5,154 nucleotides of DNA from Pseudomonadota bacterium (GTDB lineage: Bacteria; Pseudomonadota; Alphaproteobacteria; Sphingomonadales; Sphingomonadaceae): contig JAFAED010000092.1 in assembly GCA_023424275.1 (NCBI GenBank), forward strand, positions 1-5,154. Direction: 5' to 3'. Below are positions 1-4,045 of this stretch, in pieces. Under the pieces are notes generated by a model. That model was not told the DNA's origin, ran no database searches, and worked only from the letters and a program-made list of their open reading frames with translations. The position numbers and the translations under genes were made by a program. The stretch's first letter is position 1. Every line of letters starts with the position of its first letter.

Positions 1-134
1 CGCCCCCGCGAAGGAGTGAAGGGTCGGGTTGTCCCCCGGACAACCCTTGGACATGCGGGGCATGTCCAACTCTTAACTGGCCGCCGGCAAGCTGGCGCTA
101 CAGCGATAGCGGCCCCCACCTTCTCGCGGGGGCG
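1..134. repeat. Composite palindromic intergenic repeat with inverted ends
   Basis: The first 11 bases (CGCCCCCGCGA) recur as an inverted copy ending at 134, and both copies face inward. Between them lie two abutting perfect hairpins (26-46 and 47-69), an interrupted inverted repeat GGCCGC (79-84) / GCGGCC (109-114), and a CCCCC (113-117) / GGGGG (128-132) pairing. No open frame here has coding character. The layout resembles a non-coding palindromic repeat (REP-like or MITE-like) of the kind scattered between genes in sphingomonads. That comparison is from memory and not from a search. The element lies downstream of the minus-strand lipoprotein gene, so its hairpins could also act as transcript 3' ends, although no T-run follows. 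The left end sits exactly at the window edge, so the element may extend further. Confidence 0.6.
26..69. repeat. Two abutting perfect hairpins with complementary loops
   Basis: Hairpin 1 is GGGTTGTCC (26-34), loop ccc (35-37), GGACAACCC (38-46), a perfect 9-bp stem. Hairpin 2 starts at the very next base: TTGGACATGC (47-56), loop ggg (57-59), GCATGTCCAA (60-69), a perfect 10-bp stem. Both stems share the GGAC/GTCC core, and the two three-base loops are complementary (ccc against ggg). All of this is read directly from the sequence. The function is unknown. The pair is a sub-structure of the larger repeat at 1-134. Confidence 0.8.
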
Positions 135-158
135 ACGATATTCTACTGCCCCGGCCCT

Positions 159-680
159 TTATTGCCCCGGCAGCTGGCGGCTCAGCGCCTCGATCACCGC
201 ATCCTGCGCCGAGGCCATGTCGGCGAGGCGGTCGCGCAGCGCATAAATGTCGGGCAGGCCGTCGATCGCTTCGTCGACGCTGCGTTCGAGATAGAGGCGG
301 TCGATATCGGCCAGCGCGCCGGTAAGCGGCGCCCGCGCCGCGATCAGGCGCGAAATCGCCTGCTGCGCGACCACCCAACGCTCGCTGGCGACGGGCGCAC
401 CGGCCGCTGCGGATACGAGCGATGCGGTGGAATCGCGTTCGGCGACAAAACCCTGCTGCCCCGCGGTGCCGTCGGCCTCCCAGCGCGCGAGGCGTCCCGC
501 GAGGTCGGCGGGAAGCGGCCCCGGCGGCGCCACGACCACGGCCGACGGCGCGACGTCGAATCGGCCCTCGACCGGCCGCTTGGCAAGCGAGGGCGCACCG
601 GTGTTTTGCGCCGCAGCACACGCCGACAGCGACAGCGCGGTTGCGGCGGCAAAGGACAGGACATAGAAGGCGCGCTTCAT
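159..680 (-). CDS. Small predicted lipoprotein of unknown function
   Basis: The product has 173 residues. I do not recognise the family. The N-terminus is a clear lipoprotein signal: basic MKR, a hydrophobic stretch (residues 4-17), then the lipobox L-S-A-C with Cys21 as the predicted lipidated residue, so the mature protein should be membrane-anchored in the envelope. A Pro/Ala/Val-rich linker follows (about 22-60). The rest is Ala-rich with charged residues and probably helical, especially about 104-170 (ALADIDRLYLERSVDEAI and the stretch after it). No catalytic motif is visible. Two ATGs are adjacent. I chose the second (680) because AGGG at 690-687 lies 6 bases from it but only 3 from the ATG at 683. 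An open frame extends upstream to 779 but lacks a ribosome site and would bury the signal peptide. The gene is divergent from rplU and stands alone. Codon use and composition match the neighbours. Confidence 0.8.
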   Translation of the reverse strand: MKRAFYVLSFAAATALSLSACAAAQNTGAPSLAKRPVEGRFDVAPSAVVVAPPGPLPADLAGRLARWEADGTAGQQGFVAERDSTASLVSAAAGAPVASERWVVAQQAISRLIAARAPLTGALADIDRLYLERSVDEAIDGLPDIYALRDRLADMASAQDAVIEALSRQLPGQ

Positions 681-791
681 CATGGGCCCTGATATGGGCG
701 GCGAGGCCGAGCGGCAAGCGCGAATCAGGGCACGGCATTGCCAAAGCCCCGCAGCGGACCGTAAAACCGCAAAAAGCACGGGATTTGGCGG

Positions 792-820
792 TTGACAGCG
801 GCGCCCTGTCTCGCTAGTGG
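792..820 (+). promoter_or_regulatory. Predicted housekeeping promoter of rplU-rpmA
   Basis: A perfect -35 hexamer TTGACA (792-797) is followed by a 17-base spacer and a weak -10, TAGTGG (815-820). Transcription would begin near 827, leaving a leader of about 83 bases before the rplU start. The exact TTGACA and its position upstream of a ribosomal operon support the call. The -10 departs from TATAAT but resembles the TAG-containing -10s seen at two other sites in this window. Confidence 0.6.
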
Positions 821-830
821 CGCTGACTTT

Positions 831-886
831 CCCGCATGCCGGAAAAATCGCCTGCTTTGGCGGGTGACTGGCAGCGCGGGTGTTTT
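831..886 (+). promoter_or_regulatory. Structured rplU leader, terminator-like hairpin
   Basis: In the predicted 5' leader, CCCGC (831-835) can pair with GCGGG (876-880), and TGCC (837-840) with GGCA (870-873). A small inner hairpin CGCC (849-852) / GGCG (859-862) sits between them. The outer stem is followed by TGTTTT (881-886). The shape resembles a weak intrinsic terminator or a ribosomal-protein binding leader, which would fit control of r-protein synthesis. The pairing is interrupted by bulges, and no evidence beyond this one sequence was available, so this is a candidate only. Confidence 0.35.
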
Positions 887-909
887 AGTTTCTGATTGGA
901 TGGAAGACC

Positions 910-1386
910 ATGTTCGCAATCGTGCGCACGGGCGGCAAGCAGTATCGCGTCGCCGCTGGAGACAAGATCGCCGTTGAGAAGATCGACGGGGAAGCTGGCG
1001 ACACCGTGTCGCTGGGCGACATCCTGCTGGCCGGTGACGGCGGCGAAGTGAAGAGCGCCGACGGCCTCGTCGTTTCGGCCGAGATCATCGCCCAGACGCG
1101 CGGCGAGAAGGTCATCGTCTTCAAGAAGCGCCGCCGGCACAATTATCGCCGCCGCAACGGCCACCGCCAGTCGCTGACGCTGCTGCGCATCCTTGCCGTC
1201 GGCGATGCCAAGAAGGCCGCGCCGAAGAAGGAAGCCGCTCCGAAGGCAGAGAAGGCTCCCGAAGCCGCTGCCGCTCCGGCTGCCGAAAAGAAGGCAGCTG
1301 CGCCGAAGAAGGCCGAAGCCCCCAAGGCTGAGACCGCCGAAAAGAAGCCCGCTGCCAAGAAGGCAGCCCCCAAGAAGGAAGCCTGA
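910..1386 (+). CDS. rplU: Large ribosomal subunit protein bL21 with long C-terminal tail
   Basis: Ribosomal protein L21 binds 23S rRNA in the large ribosomal subunit. Residues 1-98 form a complete L21: the start [14 protein letters not shown] and the signature region [16 protein letters not shown] (residues 72-87) are diagnostic. The protein has 158 residues, whereas typical bacterial L21 has about 100. The extra 60 residues (99-158) consist only of Ala (25), Lys (17), Pro (8) and Glu (8), plus one Asp and one Thr. They include an exact nine-residue repeat, KKAAPKKEA, at 101-109 and 150-158. The tail is in frame and runs to a TGA with no sign of frameshift. Similar A/K/P tails are known on alphaproteobacterial L21 and are expected to be disordered. 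The start ATG follows GGAAG (902-906) at only 3 bases, so the ribosome site is mediocre. A GGA at 898-900 may contribute. rpmA follows after 52 bases, forming the usual rplU-rpmA operon. Confidence 0.97.
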   Translation: MFAIVRTGGKQYRVAAGDKIAVEKIDGEAGDTVSLGDILLAGDGGEVKSADGLVVSAEIIAQTRGEKVIVFKKRRRHNYRRRNGHRQSLTLLRILAVGDAKKAAPKKEAAPKAEKAPEAAAAPAAEKKAAAPKKAEAPKAETAEKKPAAKKAAPKKEA

Positions 1387-1424
1387 GCGCGGTAACGCGG
1401 CTCGGCCCCTCGAACGAACGAATT

Positions 1425-1430
1425 AAGGAG
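1425..1430 (+). promoter_or_regulatory. Strong rpmA ribosome binding site
   Basis: AAGGAG lies 8 bases before the rpmA ATG, a near-consensus Shine-Dalgarno site. It is much stronger than the site ahead of rplU, so L27 can be translated independently within the shared message. Confidence 0.85.
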
Positions 1431-1438
1431 CATCAGTC

Positions 1439-1708
1439 ATGGCACATAAGAAAGCAGGCGGTTCTTCGCGCAACGGTCGCGACTCAGCCGGCCGTCGCCT
1501 TGGCGTGAAGAAGTTCGGCGGTCAGGAAGTGATCGGCGGCAACATTATCGTGCGTCAGCGCGGCACCCGGGTTTACCCGGGCGTCAACGTTGGCATGGGC
1601 AAGGACCACACGCTGTACGCAACCGCCGACGGCCAGGTCCGATTCCACGATGGCAAGCTTGGCCGCAAATATGTGTCGGTCGACGCCATGGCGGAAGCCG
1701 CCGAATAA
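1439..1708 (+). CDS. rpmA: Large ribosomal subunit protein bL27
   Basis: Ribosomal protein L27 lies near the peptidyl-transferase centre. Its flexible N-terminus reaches toward the tRNA ends. The 89-residue product has the family's normal length. It begins [20 protein letters not shown], the unprocessed Gram-negative form, without the cleaved N-terminal extension found in Firmicutes. It carries the family signature [10 protein letters not shown] (residues 34-43), followed by the conserved [17 protein letters not shown] region (about 45-62). It is the second gene of the rplU-rpmA operon, has its own strong ribosome site, and is followed by a hairpin directly after the TAA and an intrinsic terminator about 75 bases further on. 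In many alphaproteobacteria an obgE gene follows nearby. Here a GNAT acetyltransferase comes next and no obgE lies in the window. Confidence 0.98.
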   Translation: MAHKKAGGSSRNGRDSAGRRLGVKKFGGQEVIGGNIIVRQRGTRVYPGVNVGMGKDHTLYATADGQVRFHDGKLGRKYVSVDAMAEAAE

Positions 1709-1730
1709 GGACGATCTTCCAGGGTCGTCC
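1709..1730 (+). other. Hairpin directly after the rpmA stop codon
   Basis: GGACGATC (1709-1716) can pair with GGTCGTCC (1723-1730), giving 8 bp with one G-T wobble. It starts at the base after the TAA. No T-run follows, so it is not an intrinsic terminator. It may protect the message from 3' exonucleases, which is an inference. Confidence 0.5.
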
Positions 1731-1781
1731 ACCAGGGATGACCCGGAACGGTCCTTTCCGCACCAGCGGGAACAAAGTTCG

Positions 1782-1819
1782 AAAAGAGGGAGACGGGTCA
1801 CCCCCGTACTCCCTTTTTT
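1782..1819 (+). terminator. Intrinsic terminator of the rplU-rpmA operon
   Basis: AAAAGAGGGAG then ACGGG (1782-1797) pairs with CCCGT, one bulged A, then CTCCCTTTTTT (1803-1819). That gives about 16 bp with one G-T wobble, and the last six bases of the 3' arm are an unbroken T-run (1814-1819). The A-tract in the 5' arm opposite the T-run means the structure could also terminate minus-strand transcription. It cleanly separates the ribosomal operon from the acetyltransferase gene. Confidence 0.92.
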
Positions 1820-1946
1820 CTTGTCCAGTATCCGTCACTTGTGGCGAGCGGGCGCGAAAATCGGGCCGTCCATCTCCCTCCATATCGAATGTCGTCAAAG
1901 CGTCACCATCTGGCGCCAAGGCGACAGGCATTGGGAGTTAGAAGAC

Positions 1947-2543
1947 ATGTTCGCGCGTACCGAAAGACTGTTGCTGCGGCCCGGCTGGCTGGAAGATGCC
2001 CCCGCGCTCGCCCGCGCCATCGGCGAAGAGGCGGTGGTCCGCAACCTCGCGACCGCGCCTTGGCCCTATGGTGAGGCGCAGGCGCAGGAATTCCTCAGCA
2101 AGCCGATCGACCCCGACCAGCCGCGCTTCCTGATTTTCGCCCGCACCGGCGGCGCCCCGCGCCTCGTCGGCGGCTGCGGCATTTCGTCGAGCCCCGAAGG
2201 CGATCTCGAAATGGGTTATTGGATCGCGCGGCCCTATTGGGGTCTCGGTTTTGCGACCGAGGCCGGGCGCCAGCTCGTCCATATCGCGCGTGCGATGAAC
2301 CTGCCGAAGCTGTCGGCGGGGCACTTCATCGACAATCCGGCATCGGGCGCGGTGCTGCGCAAGCTCGGCTTCCGCCCGACCGGCAAGGTCGCGCAGCGTT
2401 ACAGCCTCGCGCGCGGCGGCGAGGCGGCGTGCGCACTGTTCGAGGAAGGCGACGCCGATGCCGATGGGGCCGTCACCCCGATGCGAAGCCGCATCGGGGT
2501 GGACGAAGATTTCCGCGAGGAATTGCGCCTGATGGCGGCGTAA
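1947..2543 (+). CDS. GNAT family N-acetyltransferase, RimJ/RimL-like
   Basis: The predicted enzyme transfers acetyl from acetyl-CoA to an amine, either a protein N-terminus or a small molecule; the substrate cannot be told. The 198 residues fit an Acetyltransf_3 domain. The N-terminal strand is ERLLLRP (6-12). The core strand GDLEMGYWI (85-93) leads into the acetyl-CoA pyrophosphate loop PYWGLGFATEA (96-106), which matches the R/Q-x-x-G-x-G/A pattern with W98 at the usual basic or polar position. The C-terminal motif DNPASGAVLRKLGF (129-142) is typical of RimJ/RimL proteins. Residues after about 168 form an acidic tail (GDADADGA), and the next part is encoded by a perfect palindrome. The frame is open back to 1590, but that part lies inside rpmA and its terminator. 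ATG 1947 has GGGAG (1933-1937) 9 bases upstream and begins the conserved fold, so it is the start. No convincing promoter is visible. Confidence 0.92.
   Translation: MFARTERLLLRPGWLEDAPALARAIGEEAVVRNLATAPWPYGEAQAQEFLSKPIDPDQPRFLIFARTGGAPRLVGGCGISSSPEGDLEMGYWIARPYWGLGFATEAGRQLVHIARAMNLPKLSAGHFIDNPASGAVLRKLGFRPTGKVAQRYSLARGGEAACALFEEGDADADGAVTPMRSRIGVDEDFREELRLMAA
2474..2501. repeat. Perfect 12-bp palindrome inside the acetyltransferase tail
   Basis: CACCCCGATGCG (2474-2485), loop aagc (2486-2489), CGCATCGGGGTG (2490-2501) form an uninterrupted 12-bp stem. It lies in frame near the 3' end of the acetyltransferase gene and encodes about TPMRSRIGV. It resembles a REP-type unit captured in the coding tail, beyond the conserved GNAT fold. 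An mRNA hairpin here could also influence translation or decay. Confidence 0.85.
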
Positions 2544-2590
2544 GGCGAATCGCGCCGTCAGCGGCTTTGGGGTGGGAAGCTGTCCTTATT

Positions 2591-2692
2591 CCCCTCCCTT
2601 CTAGGGAGGGGTTAGGGGTGGGTACGAGCGGAGCGAGATGCCATAGAGCGCCGCCTTTGGCGGCGACCCACCCCCGCCCTAAAAGGGAGGGG
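2591..2692. repeat. Inverted-repeat intergenic element (REP/MITE-like)
   Basis: The element is bounded by CCCCTCCC (2591) and its inverse GGGAGGGG (ending 2692). The left arm itself contains CCCCTCCC (2591-2598) ttcta GGGAGGGG (2604-2611), then a GGGGTGGGT block. The right arm holds the matching ACCCACCCC followed by GCCCTAAAAGGGAGGGG. The two arms align over about 27 bases with a few mismatches and a gap. In the centre is CGCCGCC ttt GGCGGCG (2649-2665), a perfect 7-bp hairpin. It lies between two convergent genes, the acetyltransferase and the DUF937 gene, where its RNA could stop or cap both transcripts. No coding content is apparent. Similar G/C-rich palindromes are common between sphingomonad genes (from memory, not a search). 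Confidence 0.7.
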
Positions 2693-2741
2693 AGAAGAGG
2701 CGTAAGCAACCGGTCGAAAGACGACGATCCGCCTGCGGCCG

Positions 2742-3344
2742 CTATCCGCGCATCTTGTTCACCATGCCCATGATGTCGTCGAGCGGATTGCCGTCGCCGT
2801 CCATGTCGAGCATCTTGCCCAGACCGCCAAGGCCGCCGAGCCCGCCCGCCGAGGGCGCTGCGCCGCCGCCCATCGCGCCGCCGAGCACATTGCCGAGCAT
2901 ACCGCCCAGACCGCCCGAAAGCCCGCCGCTTTCGCCGGACTGGCCGCCCTGCTTCGCCATATAGCCTGCGGCCATCATCGCGAGGATCGGCAGCATCTGC
3001 TTGAGGATGCTCGAGTCGATCCCGGTCTGCGCCGCGGCCTGCCCGGCCACGGTGCGGCTGACGTCCTTCGACCCGAAAATCTGGCCGAGCACGTCATTGC
3101 CCTGCTCGACCGGGGTCGCCTGCGGTCCGAGTACCGAGTCGAGCAGGCCGCCCCCGCCGAGCTGGCCGAGCAGACCGCCGAGACCTTCGACACCACCGCC
3201 CGATTGCGCCTGTTTCTTGAAACCGCCGAGAATTGCGGGAAGCAGCGCGTCGGCGCCCTGTTTCGCCATCGCCGGCGGAATACCCAGCTGATTCGCCATC
3301 GCTTCGATGCCGCCGGCCTGCGCCAAAATGTCGGTGAGATTCAT
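2742..3344 (-). CDS. DUF937 family protein
   Basis: The product has 200 residues and resembles the DUF937/YidB-like family, whose function is not established. The N-terminal helical part begins MNLTDILAQAGGIEAMANQL and continues through the LLPAILGGFKKQA segment (about 34-47). After a Gly/Leu-rich linker (49-73) comes a second helical part, about 77-130 (NDVLGQIFGSKDVSRTVAGQ, then SSILKQMLPILAMMAAGYMAKQ). Residues 134-178 are strongly Gly-rich. The C-terminus has DMDGDGNPLDDI (180-191), an acidic loop resembling a Ca-binding EF-hand or dockerin loop. There is no signal peptide. I chose ATG 3344 because GGGAG (minus strand, 3358-3354) lies 9 bases upstream and the protein then begins with the usual MNL start. 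The frame extends upstream to 3476 without a ribosome site. The gene is convergent with the acetyltransferase and divergent from the DUF3597 gene. Confidence 0.88.
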   Translation of the reverse strand: MNLTDILAQAGGIEAMANQLGIPPAMAKQGADALLPAILGGFKKQAQSGGGVEGLGGLLGQLGGGGLLDSVLGPQATPVEQGNDVLGQIFGSKDVSRTVAGQAAAQTGIDSSILKQMLPILAMMAAGYMAKQGGQSGESGGLSGGLGGMLGNVLGGAMGGGAAPSAGGLGGLGGLGKMLDMDGDGNPLDDIMGMVNKMRG

Positions 3345-3395
3345 GGATCCATACTCCCGCTTCGGCACGGATCGGACGCCGCGCCGATAGTGATG

Positions 3396-3401
3396 AGTAT
3401 A
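3396..3401 (-). promoter_or_regulatory. Possible -10 element for the DUF937 gene
   Basis: On the minus strand TATACT (3401-3396) is a good match to a -10 hexamer and lies about 50 bases before the DUF937 start. No convincing -35 hexamer is found at 16-18 bases, so the call is weak. Confidence 0.3.
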
Positions 3402-3432
3402 GCAGTGCGTGGACGAAGGACGAGTCGGTCTT

Positions 3433-3460
3433 TTGACTGTCATTCTCAAATGCATAGTCC
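3433..3460 (+). promoter_or_regulatory. Predicted promoter of the DUF3597 gene
   Basis: TTGACT (3433-3438), a 16-base spacer and TAGTCC (3455-3460) give the same layout as the rplU promoter, with a TAGT-type -10. Transcription would start near 3467, about 57 bases before the ATG at 3524. The intergenic region is shared with the divergent DUF937 gene. Confidence 0.45.
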
Positions 3461-3523
3461 TAGCCTGTGGGTGCACGACTCGCCTTTTGGCGATACGCCA
3501 TGGTTTCTAGTGGGAGCTAAACA

Positions 3524-3922
3524 ATGAGCATTTTCGGCAAGATCAAGGACGCCATCTTCGGCAAGAAGGCCGTCGCCGCAGAACCCGCCGCCCCGGCCGC
3601 GCCCAGCCCCGTCGGCACCGCACTCGACGCCGCGACGCAAGCCATGGCCGCTGCGGCAGCCGCTCCCGTCGATGTCGACGCCATCCTCACCGCCGAGGCC
3701 GCCAACGCCGGACAGGATCTCAACTGGCGCACGTCGATCGTCGACCTGATGAAGCTGCTCGGCATCGATTCGAGCCTCGCGAACCGCAAGGAACTGGCGC
3801 AGGAACTCGGCTACACCGGCGAGCTCGACGGCAGCGCCGAAATGAATATCTGGCTGCACAAGGCGGTGATGCGCGAACTCGCGGCGAACGGTGGGAAGGT
3901 CCCCGCCGACCTTACCGACTGA
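3524..3922 (+). CDS. DUF3597 domain-containing protein
   Basis: The product has 132 residues and no known function. It begins with a short amphipathic segment, MSIFGKIKDAIFGKK, in which IFGK occurs twice. An Ala/Pro-rich linker follows (about 17-48), then the DUF3597 core (about 49-132). Recognisable core stretches are VDVDAIL (49-55), LNWRTSIVDLMKLLGIDSSL (66-85), the RKELAQELGYTG segment, MNIWLHKAVM (107-116) and the C-terminal AANGGKVPADL. No signal peptide or membrane helix is evident, so it is probably cytoplasmic. The start is supported by GGGAG (3512-3516), 7 bases from the ATG. The gene is a single unit with its own promoter and terminator, divergent from the DUF937 gene. Two neighbouring small proteins of unknown function could share regulation, but nothing in the sequence proves a functional link. 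Confidence 0.92.
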   Translation: MSIFGKIKDAIFGKKAVAAEPAAPAAPSPVGTALDAATQAMAAAAAAPVDVDAILTAEAANAGQDLNWRTSIVDLMKLLGIDSSLANRKELAQELGYTGELDGSAEMNIWLHKAVMRELAANGGKVPADLTD

Positions 3923-3944
3923 CGAACGCCCGATAAAATTCGAC

Positions 3945-3980
3945 GGGGGCGGGTAAGCATCGGCTTTCCCGCCCCCTTTT
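3945..3980 (+). terminator. Intrinsic terminator of the DUF3597 gene
   Basis: GGGGGCGGG (3945-3953) pairs with CCCGCCCCC (3968-3976). After a t/t mismatch, AAGC (3955-3958) pairs with GCTT (3963-3966) around the loop atcg. TTTT (3977-3980) follows directly. The stem is long and very G/C-rich and lies 22 bases past the stop codon. Confidence 0.93.
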
Positions 3981-3982
3981 CG

Positions 3983-4010
3983 TTGACCGCGACGCGCGTG
4001 CGCCTAGACA
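3983..4010 (+). promoter_or_regulatory. Predicted promoter of the DUF885 gene
   Basis: TTGACC (3983-3988), a 16-base spacer and TAGACA (4005-4010) form a plausible promoter. The -35 begins only 2 bases after the T-run of the preceding terminator. Transcription would start near 4017, giving a leader of about 29 bases before the GTG start at 4046. Confidence 0.5.
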
Positions 4011-4033
4011 GGTTTCAACAGAAACAAGTCGCA

Positions 4034-4038
4034 GGGAG
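4034..4038 (+). promoter_or_regulatory. Ribosome binding site that selects the GTG start
   Basis: GGGAG lies 7 bases before GTG 4046 but 25 bases before the next in-frame start, ATG 4064. The spacing favours the GTG as the translation start of the DUF885 gene. Confidence 0.7.
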
Positions 4039-4045
4039 CCGCCGC

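Noticed and set aside
1..134. A CRISPR array or an att site in the hairpin-rich left end.
   Set aside because: There are no regularly spaced direct repeats, no tRNA gene and no integrase. The structure is made of inverted repeats.
691..717. A possible lipoprotein-gene promoter on the minus strand (TTGCCG and CATATC).
   Set aside because: The spacer is only 15 bases, the -35 match is poor, and the start would fall almost on the ATG.
73..744. A 223-codon minus-strand open frame overlapping the lipoprotein gene.
   Set aside because: It is an out-of-frame shadow with Arg-rich low-quality composition, and the overlapping frame has a proper lipoprotein signal and ribosome site.
1709..1730. The hairpin after rpmA as the operon terminator.
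   Set aside because: No T-run follows it. The structure at 1782-1819 is far stronger and has six Ts.
1590..1946. An upstream extension of the acetyltransferase frame (119 more codons).
   Set aside because: It runs through rpmA in another frame and across the intrinsic terminator. The GNAT fold and a good ribosome site both begin at 1947.
3345..3476. A 44-codon N-terminal extension of the DUF937 protein.
   Set aside because: There is no ribosome site at 3476, the residues are not family-like, and GGGAG sits correctly ahead of ATG 3344.
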